In this document: positions 24,815 to 35,829 of the stretch, one piece after another | How the letters are laid out: every line of letters starts with the position of its first letter | Position numbering within the stretch: the stretch's first letter is position 1 | From: Isoetes taiwanensis | Taxonomy: Eukaryota > Streptophyta > Lycopodiopsida > Isoetales > Isoetaceae | DNA length: 64,000 nucleotides | NCBI GenBank assembly: GCA_021234155.1 | Contig: JAJEKV010000046.1 | Coordinates: 7,631,012 to 7,695,011, forward strand | Direction: 5' to 3' | Translations under genes and position numbers: made by a program | The notes under the pieces: model-generated | The model's database searches: none | What the model saw: the letters and a program-made list of their open reading frames with translations, nothing else | Told to the model about the DNA's origin: nothing

Positions 24815-26310
24815 TCAACCATTGTTGCATGAGATACATGAAGCCCACCAATGCACGTGTTTGATGGTAAGTAACATACACACAATCTAAGAACACACCA
24901 AGAAAGCAAACGGTGGTTCACCATGGCTTTTCCGATTGAAAGGTTGAAAGATGCCCATAGTTGTGCCGAATACCTTGCAAATCATACAAAAGTCAATGTA
25001 ACCGGTTTGTCAAGCCGGATAAAGCACAAGGTCACTAAGCTTATTATGGTGGTGTGAATAGTTTTGCTTCGTTATTGATGATGACTTGAAAATCTGAAAT
25101 TCCAAGATATAGATTGACATGAATCGGGTTTCATCTCAGGAAAAAATGTGTAATGTAGTTCGTTAGCATCTTAGAACCTTATCATTCATGATAAATTAAA
25201 TTTCAAATTTTTCATGTCCAAAGTGAATAATTGAAGATGAATGAAATGGCTTCAAGTTCTCTTTGGGGGTGAATTCAAACCGCCCCTCGGGCCTTTTGGG
25301 GGTTCATGGATTTGTCAAAGAGGGAAAGGGGTTTGGAAGGCAACAAGTAAGGTTTACCATTGCAAATCAAAATAACCACTTTGATGAAGCCTATGATTGT
25401 TGATATGGAACGAACTCTTTTAATCTTATGTGTGATGCTAATGGGGAGCGGCTTTGGTGCACAAACGAAGGCCGAATCATGCCTCGCTTTTTAGCTATTT
25501 TGGTTCGATCAAAACCGTAGCAATATTTTGAATCTAAGAAACCCCAAGGAAAAAAAAGGGATTAATTCATCCGGAACCCTTTGAAGGACGCCATGGCCCG
25601 ACTAGAATCCGCTTATAGCCGGAAGAGGAACCATCTATGTTGCCCTTTTGCCCAAGGATCGGAATATTTCACGCAGTCCGCTTCATTTTGACCGATCCTT
25701 TTTTATCTCTTTTCATCCCATTCAAAGGTTGATTTATTCCTTTGATTGATTGGAAGAGAGGACTTTGTTGGGATAATCTTTTTTCATTCTTTTCGCCAAG
25801 AATAAAGATATGATGGTAGCTTAATCCATTTGTCGAGATGAAATAGAACTTGTGATAGTTGCTTGGAATTCCCAATTTTTCAATTTGACAATTGTCAATG
25901 TTTAATTTGTTTGGGTTAATGGCAACAAATTTTGAGAGGGAATTTTGCCGCCGAAATGCTACCCGATTCAAGAGTTTTATAAGCACCACGATAAACCTAG
26001 AGACACTTGATTTACCTTGGTTCGTTGAAAATGGGAGCCCCATTTGAGTCCATAGATTGGCAAGCATGTTTCCGGATTGGTGGTGTTTTAGCAAAAGAGG
26101 TGGGAATGATGCTTCAATGCCTTGTTAATTGATCAATTTGTGTTTCAAAAAACTTACTCATTTGCCATTTTTGGTACATAATATCTCCGTGCAATTTCTA
26201 TGTATTTTTTTAAAATTTTGATTCTACAAAGTTTTGAATTTTTGCATAGAGCATATGAGAGGTTGAAATTTGAGAAAGAAAGTGATGTGAAAAGACATTA
26301 TTTTTATGTT
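24815..26310. repeat. Segmental tandem duplication, copy 2
   Basis: Partner of 22620-24050. It starts at a shared ACCATTGTTGCATG-type phrase and carries all the blocks listed for copy 1 in order. Its intervening blocks are different and locally GC-richer (for example around 25275-25310), which gives a mosaic look. Confidence 0.75.
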
Positions 26311-26701
26311 TTTTCAAAACCGTCAAATTTACACACATCTTTTTACACACCTGGGAAAAATATTAGGTTCAAACAAAACCCAAAACTTTATATAAATAGA
26401 AAGGAGGGAGATCCAACTCATGCTAAAAGAATATTTTATGTCTGTCCTTTTCCAAAATCTAAAAAAGGTCCTTCTAGGAATTACTAAATTAGTATTGAAA
26501 TGTCAGCTGATCAGCTCTAGCCGTTCTTATACGAAATCTGACACCTTGACAAGTCGGCCTCCAACATACTTTCGCCAAAGCAGAGGAAGTGTTTTGTTCT
26601 CCTTGCATGCAATGCCACCTCTGTTCTCTACTTCAAAAAAAGGTAAGCATTTCTTGGATCAAATTCCCAGAATATAGGAAGGGCAGCGGTACATTTTATA
26701 T

Positions 26702-29594
26702 ATGGATGCCGGTCTTTCAAGACCAGTAGGAAGCGATCCTGCATCCTCTTCAAACTCAAGAAGAAAAGTTCAACTACTACCATACAAGTTTTGTGCTGAA
26801 AGCTCTTCGGATAGTCCAGAAAATAATATCCGACTACGACTCCGGCACTTCATCTCTGGCCCCTTTCTTCTTCTTCCCCTTCCTCCTCAATCTCCAGACT
26901 CTGTTTCCCCTCAAAATCTCTCCCCTTCTTCTTCTTCTGCTTTTGTATCAGCTTCAGCATCTCCATTTCTTGTATCTCCTTCCTTCAATGCAGAACCAGA
27001 GGATAGACTTCCTCCCATATCTGAACACATCCATGGCAAATATGGGACATTACCCAACATGGGTTCTTCGGTTCCTTCTGACATCTTTCAACCCTAGACC
27101 TTTGTTTTTTTCACAACGTTCAAATGCTCACCTTTTACCCTCCTCGTCGAGTATTCCTACATTGGGCAGGCTGCAGCTATGTGATGTCTTCATCGGATAT
27201 AGCGGGAATGATCATTTACTGCTGCATTTCTGCAAATGGTTGCAAGCTGAATTGAGCTTCAAGGGATTGCATGTTTTGCAACAAATAGAGGTAATTATTC
27301 TGAACCTAAAGCACATGATGTTGCACGTAGAATTATGAACTCTGCAAGATGTGGAGTGGTAGTGATTACTAAATGCACGTTCAGTTCCCCCTGGGCCATG
27401 GAAGAATTAAGAGTGTTTTTAGGACGACGGAGTTTGGTACCAATTTTGTTTGATATTAGTCTTGGGAACTGCTGTCCTAATGACGTTGTTATGCAAAGAC
27501 ATGCATGGGAAAGGGAGGGAGGAGAACTATGGAGAATATATGGTGGCACTGAAGTGGAATGGAGAGACATAGTTGATGCTCTGCTTAAAGTGGATGAGTT
27601 GAATGCTTGCAATGGGAATTGGAGGGACTGCATTTTGAAATCTGTAGGACTCTTGGGATCCAGACTTGGAAGAAAAAGTGTGGCTGAGAGAGGGAAACCT
27701 AACAAGATGACAATTGAGGATGTGGAACTCCCACTTCCCAGAAATACTAAGTTCATTGGCAGGGAGAGGGAACTTGAAACAGTTTATAATTTACTTTTCT
27801 ATGGCAAAGAAAGGAGAAATGAAGTTCCAGTTGAGACTGTTGTGAATGACTGGTCCCACGCCAGAGATGATTTAGTGCCTAGATATGAAACGCAAGTTCA
27901 ATTTACTGCACATAAAAACAGGAAATCCCTGAAAACAAGACATAATAAAGAGAGGAAAATGCATACACAGAAAATGAGTCCGGTCGTGAAAGAAGACATT
28001 ACAAGGGAAAGAGAGTTTGAGTCTCCTTGTACAACACAAAGTTGGGTTTATGTACATGGTATGCCTGGCATGGGTAAAACTGAGCTAGTGTTGGAGTATG
28101 CTTACAGAAACATCCAGCATTACAAAATGGTGCTGTGGGTACAGGGTGAAGCTCGTTACCTGCCAAAAATTATTTTACTCTCTCCTCTTTGCTTGATGTT
28201 GATGTGGCCATGTCAGTTCCCTCAGGTTCTGAAAGAAGTTTGAGAACTTTCCGCGAGATGGAAATTGAGGCTGTTGAACGGGTGCGGAGGGAGCTCTCCA
28301 GAAATATCCCTTACCTTCTTGTTATTGATAATCTGGAGATTGATAGGGATTGGTGGGACGGTCTGGAGCTTGTTGACTTGTTTTCCTGAAGCAGGATCTG
28401 CTACTCATGTTATTGTCACTACTGCCTCAAAAGTTTGCCACGCTTGCAAAAGCTGCAGTTATCATGTTTGGAGGGGGCAGAAATTATATCTCTGATGAAA
28501 GGTAATAAAGTCTTTCCTGAGCAAGAATTATCCGCATTAGGCAAAATTGCAGAAAAGCTTGGCAACTTGACTTTCGCTCTATTCATTGTTAGTAAACTTC
28601 TGGAACTTTCAATTCTTCCTTCACGGTTGTTACAGATGATTGAGAAAGGACCAGAGGATCAATCTTGGACAGACACAATATACGGAAGCCGTCCTTTTGT
28701 GTTGGCAGTTGTTGAACACTGCTTTAACCTTAAGTGAACAGGCTGGCTATAAACATGGCTTGGAGTACAGGCTGGCTGGCTCCAGGTCCCATCCCCCTAA
28801 ACCTGTTGGCTTGTATTGCTGCAGAGTGTGGAAGAAAATCCGCTGGTTTGAAATTAATGGAATGGTGTAAAAACTGCCAAGGTTGCTGTTATCCTCCTGA
28901 ATATAAAAAAAAGGATATCCAAGCCGGCTTGCTCCTTTGTGAAGTATGGCTTGGCAAGAGCTAGCAGTCAGAATGGATGCATCCAGGTTCATGACATCGT
29001 TCAATTATATGCAAGGAGAAAAGGAGGCGTTACAGTGGCTAGGTTGGTTGCCTTTGGTATTTGTAAATTTGGATTTCTTTCTCAGCACTCCCTTCATTGG
29101 TGGGCTGCTGCATTTTGTGTTTGGCTTTGGAAATGAGAATGCCACTGTGAAAAATGAAGGTGTCAGATCTTCTCCCATTTTCAAAGAGAGTAGTCCTGCC
29201 TCTTGCCCTTCATGCTTTCACCTTATTTTGTCGTTGTCATGCGGCTTTGGAACTTATCCGCCTCTGCGGTAATGCACTTGATGAAGTTTTGCAGTCATTT
29301 GATCTACAAAATTTGACTGGCTGGGATAAAATGTTTTGCTGTAAACTAGGAGGGCGTAGGGGTGCAAATGAAGATGTTGACGAGTACCTATGGCAGGATG
29401 TCACATTATTTAAGGCTTTGCTACTAGAAACTAGTGCAAAGCTTCTAATGGAAGGTGGGCAGTTTGACACAGGGGAGGAAATGTGTCGGACTTGTATCAG
29501 TATAAGGACCGTGATGCTAGGCAAGGAGCATAGTGATACAATCTCTGCTCAAGGGATACTTAACAAGCTGGCCAGATTAAGAGCTAATTGTTGA
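26702..29594 (+). pseudogene. TIR-NB-ARC-TPR (TNP-type) immune-receptor-like gene, full-length order but frameshifted
   Basis: Plant TNP proteins are TIR-NTPase-TPR relatives of NLR receptors. The order here is: a Ser/Pro-rich N-terminus (26702-27110); TIR strand 1 with LCDVFIGYSGNDHL (about 27177); TIR helix region with SEPKAHDVARRIMNSARCGV (about 27300); FSSPWAMEEL, holding the conserved glutamate of the WxxxEL motif (about 27381-27410); a P-loop GMPGMGKTEL (about 28058); LWVQGEARYL; a Walker B-like YLLVIDNLE (about 28312); THVIVTT (about 28408); AWSTGWLAPGPIPLNLLA (about 28755); VHDIVQLYARRKGG (about 28990); and a TPR-like C-terminus with GGQFDTGEEMCRTCISIRTV and MLGKEHSDT (about 29453-29545), ending at 29594. 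At about 2.9 kb and some 960 codons it is near the usual length with no intron apparent. Frame changes lie near 27100, 27265, 28163, 28385, 28480, 28735, 28935 and 29090. It is either a young pseudogene or a real intronless gene damaged by assembly indels. Confidence 0.85.
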
Positions 29595-30034
29595 TCAGAT
29601 TGGCACTATTATAAATAAAGTGTAGGCAAGCTGGCAAAGGAAATAGTTATTGGGTCTAATAATTCACAACTCCTATCCACTGGCATGCTGAAATTATTTC
29701 ATTGGCCTCTAGACATGGACATTGGAGTTTACTGGAGTCAACAATATACTTTCATGGGTATATTTGTGTGGATAAAAACCACTGAATGAACAAACGTCAT
29801 CCAACTGTACACTACATAACAAAGACCGTGCAGTTGTACACAACAAATTAGACATTCAAAGTAGTTTATGGGATCCAGAACCCAAATCTCTTAAACTAAA
29901 TTCCCTATGCAATCTCTTCCTATTTTGCTGTGTGTTTGATGGTAAAAGGCACCTTCGAGCATTGAGTGTAGCGGGATGGGAGCCATAAATTGCGCTCCAT
30001 CATTCTGGGGTATGTTCCCACGCATAAAGTCTAA
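29595..30034. other. 3' flank of the TNP gene
   Basis: AT-rich sequence without a recognised feature. AATAAA-type signals are present (for example ATAAATAAAG at 29610). Confidence 0.4.
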
Positions 30035-30403
30035 GGCCCTTTTTCCACAACAGTCTTATTTTATGGCTGTCATATTTTTATAAGACACCTTTTGGGATCC
30101 ATGTCAGCTCCATGTCACGCCCTAAAGAAATCAGTTTTTCATTGCTTAAATATAAGACATGTACTATTAACATAAGACGTGTCTTATAATTTCGGTTTTT
30201 CACATGCAGATTGGAGCAAAAGACCTGCAATTCGATCTGTAAGCACTTCTTTCAGCAGGAAGCATGTTCTACTGCCAATTCTCCGAAGATAAAGAATATT
30301 ATTACTTCCTGAAAAAAATCTAGAATGGCTGGATGAATGAAATATATGAAAAAAGGAAAAAGCCTTTAGAGCATAAAAGAATTGAGAAAGAAGTCTGAGA
30401 AAA

Positions 30404-30622
30404 ATGATCAGAGAAAGAAATCTGAGAAGGGAAACGTCTGCCCTAAAAATTCGAGCTCAACAAATTCGAACTCAACAAATTCGGCCTGCAGGAATTTCGT
30501 GCGATTCCGATCTGCAGCAACCAATTTCGACTTCTTTCGTTTGCAGACCTATCTCGATTTCGGTTTCAACCAATTTCGACATGTTTCAACCCAACAATTC
30601 CTCATCTGGCAGTTCCGGATAA
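30404..30622 (+). CDS. Hypothetical short frame inside the Harbinger-like element
   Basis: A 72-codon frame, basic at the start (MIRERNLRRE) and Gln/Ser-rich after, ending FQPNNSSSGSSG. Not recognised. It could be the remains of an N-terminal region of an element-encoded protein, or chance. It overlaps the 3' end of the minus-strand RT-like frame. Confidence 0.2.
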   Translation: MIRERNLRRETSALKIRAQQIRTQQIRPAGISCDSDLQQPISTSFVCRPISISVSTNFDMFQPNNSSSGSSG

Positions 30623-31127
30623 TGATCATAGAGGCGAATATTTATCCAGCTATAATTTTCTTTATCCTGGGCATTTTTAGCCCATTTTACTTTGAATATA
30701 CCATTCTTTTCTTTTACTAGTAGATCAAAAAGTCTTTTTCCTTCCATCATATGTTCCCAGACCAGGTCTGCAACTTCCTCCAAAATACAAATGATTCCGT
30801 CTTCTCCAACCAGTGGAATATTCTCGTAACACTTTGTAATGTCAGCAGCAAATACATCATGTATCCTGATAGGTAAGTTTAATACCCTATCATACATAGA
30901 ATTTATCATCCAGCACGCATTAATCTTTTTAGGATACAACATCCTTAACAAATCTCGCACCCAGAGCTTTTGGTAAGTCTACTACCACTTATTTCTACCA
31001 TTTTAGAGCAGTAAACTCCCAGTTCGAAAGATGGAATGGCTACATGCATGGCCGAATTCAATCTGTCCGGAAGTACAGGGTCTTGTGGAGGTCCTTTAGC
31101 AACGATTGCAGTTCCGGCAAAGTCCAA
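30586..31127 (-). pseudogene. Reverse-transcriptase-like fragment, possibly Penelope/TERT-type
   Basis: Two overlapping minus-strand frames (31127-30945, then 30960-30586) of about 170 codons. The stretch DVFAADITKCYENIPLVGED, followed by GIICILEEVADLVWEHM, resembles motif A of Penelope-like RTs and related RTs (D.T..Y..IP...). Nearby residues (PKALGARFVKD in one frame) hint at RT fingers. No GIY-YIG endonuclease and no YxDD were seen. The assignment is tentative. An RT fragment inside a DNA transposon would be a capture or a nested insertion. Confidence 0.35.
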
Positions 31128-31489
31128 CGATTCCTATCCAGACCTTTTTTTTGCAACACCCTAAATTCTCGGCAAAGAAGCCCTCCGATTGGATATGTTT
31201 TGATGTCTCATTTTGTATGAGGGTTTCCTGGAAGAAAATAAGGCTCCATAGTTGTACGTAATGCTTATACGACATGCCTTATAAGTTGCAAAGTGGAAAA
31301 ACTATTGTGTACCACATGCCTTATAAGTTGCGTGCTGAAAACTATTGTGTCTTATATGCTTATCGGGTCCAATGAGATCTTGATAAATATAAGACACTAG
31401 TGTCGTGGAAAAAGGGCCTAACTTCTTATATAAGGGCGCGTCCTACATTCTGCAAATCTCCACCGTCAGGGAGTCCCTCACAGCACAGG

Positions 31490-31706
31490 GAATTTGAGCG
31501 CCCAGATAGGGACTCTGAACGCCTACTACAAGGGTTTTTCCTCCCACTTGGGGGGTTTTTTCGTGCCAGTGGTAGAGACACATTGTACAGGGTTTCTATG
31601 GTTTTCTCTTATGTTTGGATACTTTCCGATATATTGTATTAACCGTCTCATAGACCAGTTGGCCTACGTGGACGTTAAAATATACTTCATTCCTTCCTTC
31701 CTTATA
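31490..31706 (+). repeat. SINE-like retroposon, copy B
   Basis: Contains GGGTTTTTCCTCCCACTTGG and GGGGTTTTTTCGTGCC, then the terminus GGCCTACGTGGACGTTAAAA (31661-31680) and a CATTCCTTCCTTCCTT-type tail. Shares module order and 3' end with the minus-strand copy at 22.4 kb. Confidence 0.5.
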
Positions 31707-31831
31707 TAAGACAACTTAATAGAGCAACACGCAAGTTGCGGGACAATCGAATCGCTGTTTCGCTTTTTGTTTTGCCAATTTCTATGTTGTAGGCACTGGA
31801 GGTCGAGGAAGCTACCGGCTTTGGCCTAAAC

Positions 31832-32582
31832 TGATATGGCACTAGCTTGGGCGCTGTGGGCTCGTGAGAAAGGATTTGCGTGAACAAACACGCAGGCAAG
31901 GGTCTTTCATTAACTTTGATTGTATAGCCTTAGGGCTTTTAAGTTATAAATTACAATAGGGAACCATTGAAACGAAAAAAGGGTTATAAAGGAACCATTG
32001 AAATTTAAAGCAACCGTTTAAAAACAACGAATTAGTACAAATGTTAAATGTGTTAACAAAAAAATAACAAACAAAAGGGCAAACGCCGACCGCTGGGCAT
32101 TTTGAATTGCCTGATCGCCTATTCTTTAATCGAAAAAGGTCCCGATATGGTCAAATTAGTTCCCAGGCCTTGTAGCAAAGTGCGTAATTGTTGAAAAAGG
32201 CTATCTAATTAGCTTAAGATGAAAAAGGTCAATCCAAATATAGATCACAAACACCTTTTAGAGATCGACCGTTAGCAGTGTAGCAACCGAGGTGTCTAGC
32301 ATGAGATAGAAGCCTCGCCTACAGTAGTCTCTTTGATAAATTGTGGTTGAATTAAGTGTTTCCCTTTAGCTCTAGAGAGTTCCAGAGAATCCCCAGAGAG
32401 GCTATCCACCGGGTTAGAAGACTCTCTAATTGGGAGGAATTTGAGCTTAGACTTGCCGTGGTTTGCAAATTGGAGCCCTTGGGTGGATAAGTTGTCGCAG
32501 AGACTTGATCTCGAGTTCTAGGCTCCATTGGATTAACCGTTTGTTAGGTTTTGCAGTGAGAGGAAGGATCGCTTTTGTATCA
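31832..32582 (+). repeat. 5' LTR of the gag-only element
   Basis: Starts TGATATGG and ends GTATCA, with TG...CA ends forming a 6-bp terminal inverted repeat (TGATAC/GTATCA in the 3' copy). Matches 34228-34980 along its length. Confidence 0.9.
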
Positions 32583-32584
32583 AT

Positions 32585-32597
32585 TGGTATCAAAGCC
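32585..32597 (+). promoter_or_regulatory. Primer-binding site (initiator Met tRNA type)
   Basis: TGGTATCAAAGCC lies two bases after the LTR. It differs at one base from the usual plant TGGTATCAGAGCC, complementary to the 3' end of initiator tRNA-Met. Confidence 0.85.
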
Positions 32598-32621
32598 GTG
32601 GACATCCTAAGATTCTCAGAA

Positions 32622-33688
32622 ATGGCCCAAAACAAGTTTAATCTTCCCACCTCAAGACAACCAGTTATGAATGCCGCCGCACAGATTGCGCTCGATTGGC
32701 ATGCCTACATTCGCTAATTTTGAGGAAAATCAAAGGAAACTTGAATATGTAGCAATTCTCAGATGGGCATTTGCCGTGACATATTCCAACAACCTCCTTT
32801 GCCCGTAAGCACTCCACCAAGCATTTTCCACCACCACCACTTGATTCTCCCACCGCAGCTTGCCAATGCCGTAATCGTGTCTAATTAAATGGTTAGAGAG
32901 GGTAGAAGGAATGCCGCCATATGCAGGAGATGTTTTGAGTCCACCGCCAGCCTGGGATTCCCGGCAAGTTGGGAAAGTTTCTTTGAAAGAATAAAAGCTA
33001 CTGAGGAGCGTAAACCGCAAGCTATGGATAAATATTTAACCGACGAGCTGTAATATGGTGGCAAGGGCGAAAAAAAATTGTTGCCTCGTGATAAAAACCT
33101 CGGGCGCCTTTTAGAAAAGCATTCGAAATTAACAACTTGCATGCAAATTATTATCCGTGATCTTAAAAGATGTGGGATTAAGCAAGGGAACATGAATCTT
33201 GCATCATTTTTATTCCAAGCTTCCTACTTAGCTAAGGCGATGGGAGAATTACGCCCGTGAGGACTATCCGGAAGTGAAGTGGACGCCGAAAATTGATAAA
33301 TGGATCCGCGAGATCCATTATATGCGCAGAGCTATGTTTTGCGTAACCATCGACTATTGATGAAGCGGTGCAAAAAGGTTGAAGCCGCAGAGATGAAACC
33401 CAATCCTAGTATAATGCAGATGATATCCGGGAGGGGTATCCTCAAAAGAAAAATTTAAGCCGATAATGGCAAGGCATCCGAAAGAGAGAATAAGCTGATC
33501 GAAAAGTGCTTTGCCCGGCAATGATGAAACCCGCATCGAAGAGAAATAATGGAGAACGCGGATGGCTAAAGCACGTAAACGCGACCCCTGAAGGATGTTT
33601 TATATGTGGAGGTCCACACTATAAGAATCAATGTCCAAAAGTCATATCCAAAGGGGATCCCGAGCAACCAAAGGAGAATACTGAATAA
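32622..33688 (+). pseudogene. gag-like polyprotein of the LTR element, frameshifted
   Basis: Begins MAQNKFNLPTSRQPVMNAAA soon after the primer-binding site. Mid-gag sequence is broken by several stops. Near the 3' end an open frame (33506-33688) contains the zinc knuckle CFICGGPHYKNQC (C-x2-C-x3-H-x4-C at about 33598-33636), the nucleocapsid motif of plant Ty3/gypsy-type gag proteins. Gag would package the element RNA in cytoplasmic particles. The remaining 540 bases to the PPT have no recognised coding. Confidence 0.75.
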
Positions 33689-34212
33689 AAGCCCCAACAT
33701 CCCGCCAGATTGCCCATGTTCGTGTTGCGTAATAGTTCCCGAAAAGGTTCCCCGAAGTTCCCATGCTAACGCTTAAGTTTGACAAAGAAAGGCTAAGACT
33801 ATGAAAGAAGCCGGCTTAAACGGGCTATGTGGGTAAAAATAAATAGTAGGGTAAAATGTCCGGGTAGACATGTGTGCGGTTTGAGCATTGTATTCATTTG
33901 GTTTGAGATAATGAAAGTTTCTTTTTCAAATGAATGTTGCTCTAGGATTTAGAAGGGGACAACCGCGGACCAACAAGACGTAAGCCGACCCTTAGAATTG
34001 TAAGGCAGATGGTAAGTTTACCAGCCTAGAAGAAATCCTTTCAAAGCAGATAGTCAGGTGACTAGCTTAGAAAGAAAGGTGGTTTTGAAGAAATCCTTTC
34101 AAAGCGATAGTCGTGACTAGCTTAGAAAGAAAGGTGGTTATTCCGCATAAAACAGCATAGTCGTATTGACTAATTGTTACTTCCTAAGGCGATGATCGAG
34201 GACGATCAGCTT

Positions 34213-34227
34213 TGAGAAGGAGGGAAT
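34213..34227 (+). promoter_or_regulatory. Polypurine tract
   Basis: TGAGAAGGAGGGAAT lies immediately before the 3' LTR. It primes plus-strand synthesis in LTR elements. Confidence 0.75.
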
Positions 34228-34980
34228 TGATACGGCACTAGCTTGGGGGCGTGGCTCAGAGAAGGGATTTGCAGGAACAAACACAGAGGCAAGGGTCTTT
34301 CATTAACTTTGATTGTATAGCCTTAGGCATTTTTAAGTTATAAATTACAATAGGGAACCATTGAAACGAAAAAGGGTTATAAAGGAACCTTGAAATTTAA
34401 AGCAACCGTTTAAAACAACGAATTAGTACAAATGTTAAATGTGTTAACAAAAAAATAACAAACAAAAGGGCAATGCGACTGCGGCTCGCGGAATTGCTGC
34501 TCTGCCTATTCTTTAGTCAAAAAGGTCCGATATGGTCAAATTATTCCCGAGGCCTTGTAGCAGCTCTAATTGTTGAAAAAGGCTATCGGAATTAGCTTAA
34601 GATGAAAAAAAAAAGGTAAATCCAAATATAGATCACAAACACCTTTTAGAATAGCATAAAGAGATCGATCTGCATAATTGTAGCAGCCGTAGGGTGTCTA
34701 GCATGAGATAGAAGCCTCGCCTACAGAGATCTCTTGATAAATTGTGGTTGAATTAAGTGTTTCCCTTAGCTCTAGAGAGAGTTCCGTGATAATCCCTTGC
34801 ATAGGCTATCCAAATGGGTTAGCGCACTCTAATTGGGAGGAATTTGAGCTTAGACTTTGCGTGGTTTGCAAATCGAGCCTGGGCTGGTGGATAAGTTGTG
34901 CCGAGACTTGATCCGAGTTCCATGTCGATTGGATGAACCGTGGTTTGTTAGTTTTGCGCATTGAAGGATCGTTTGTATCA
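34228..34980 (+). repeat. 3' LTR of the gag-only element
   Basis: Starts TGATACGG, ends GTATCA, and is followed by the TAAAC target duplication. Confidence 0.9.
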
Positions 34981-35196
34981 TAAACCCATTCACTTGCACC
35001 TCTTTTCCCTATTTTCCGTAAGCTACCTATCATCCGAAATATAAAGAACGCAATTATAAATATAAAGCTAACGAATTATAAATTGATGCTTTTCCAAGCC
35101 AAAGCAGTTGATGTGACATGTGTAGAAAGTAATCGCGGAGAACGTTAAATAGGCCATCCAAGCAATATTATATTGTTGATCCGGGGCGGATTTTGA

Positions 35197-35460
35197 GTGC
35201 ATATCAAGAGGATAGTGGAACTTCCCATAATTCCAGATTATGGTTCTCCAAATGGCAAGATGGAACGATTAAGGAGTTGTATTCATGGAAATGAATATCA
35301 AGGTTTTAAGATTGAAAGAGATGTAGATGGGGCTGATTTAGATGATGCCATTCAAAAAGCAAAAGGCCTATGTATCACGCTATTTGCAAGTGCTTGGAAT
35401 CCAAGTTTGAAGATAGCTCTATCCTTAAGAATTTCAGAATTTTTCTTTGCATATGCCTAA
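35197..35460 (+). CDS. Unrecognised frame, 87 codons
   Basis: An open frame with KRIVELPIIPDYGSPNGKME and RLRSCIHGNEYQGFKIERDV. The region reads like protein-coding sequence (few stops and plausible composition on to about 35650 with frame changes), but I do not recognise the family. It lies between the gag-only element and a chromoviral gag-protease fragment and could be a captured gene piece. Confidence 0.3.
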   Translation: MHIKRIVELPIIPDYGSPNGKMERLRSCIHGNEYQGFKIERDVDGADLDDAIQKAKGLCITLFASAWNPSLKIALSLRISEFFFAYA

Positions 35461-35829
35461 AAGTATTAACATATGCAAAGGTTTGGTGAGGAGCAAAAGT
35501 TGGTGATTTAATACCATTCTATGGAACATCAAAAACTATGGAAAAGGAAAGAGTAAAGAAATTGTTTCAACTTTGGTTGATGGACAAGCTTTGAGAAGAG
35601 GGTATGTCAATTCAAATTGTATGTTCAAGCAAATTGGCCATACAAGAAACTTGAAGAGTTAGGAGTTGCTATTGCATGTAATGAGGTGCACGCTAACTCT
35701 TATAGTAATGTTTTAAATTGATACTGTGTTATGTATCAAGGGAACACAAGTGCCATATGATGCAACATTCTCTATAGGTTGGAGCAGTGGTAATAAGACA
35801 ACCCGTATAATCAAGAGTTCATGAGGTCA

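Larger units (their letters stand above)
30035..31418. mobile_element. PIF/Harbinger-like DNA transposon, non-autonomous
   Basis: Terminal inverted repeats of 18 bases, GGCCCTTTTTCCACAACA at 30035-30052 and the complement of GGCCCTTTTTCCACGACA at 31401-31418, differ at one position. They are flanked by a direct TAA (30032-30034 and 31419-31421). GGCC-type termini with a 3-bp TAA target duplication are typical of PIF/Harbinger. Subterminal ATAAGACAC-type repeats occur at both ends. At 1384 bp the element is too short for a full transposase plus Myb gene, and none is seen. Its middle carries an RT-like minus-strand frame, apparently foreign. Confidence 0.82.
31832..34980 (+). mobile_element. 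Complete gag-only LTR retrotransposon (TR-GAG type)
   Basis: Direct target duplication TAAAC at 31827-31831 and 34981-34985. LTRs of about 751 and 753 bp start with TGATA(T/C)GGCACTAGCTTGGG and end GTATCA. A primer-binding site TGGTATCAAAGCC (32585) follows the 5' LTR after two bases, and a purine tract (GAGAAGGAGGGAAT) precedes the 3' LTR. The internal region is only about 1645 bp and codes for gag-like sequence alone: no protease, RT or integrase is seen. That fits non-autonomous terminal-repeat elements with a GAG domain. The LTR pair shows many small differences, so the insertion is not recent unless these are assembly errors. Confidence 0.9.
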
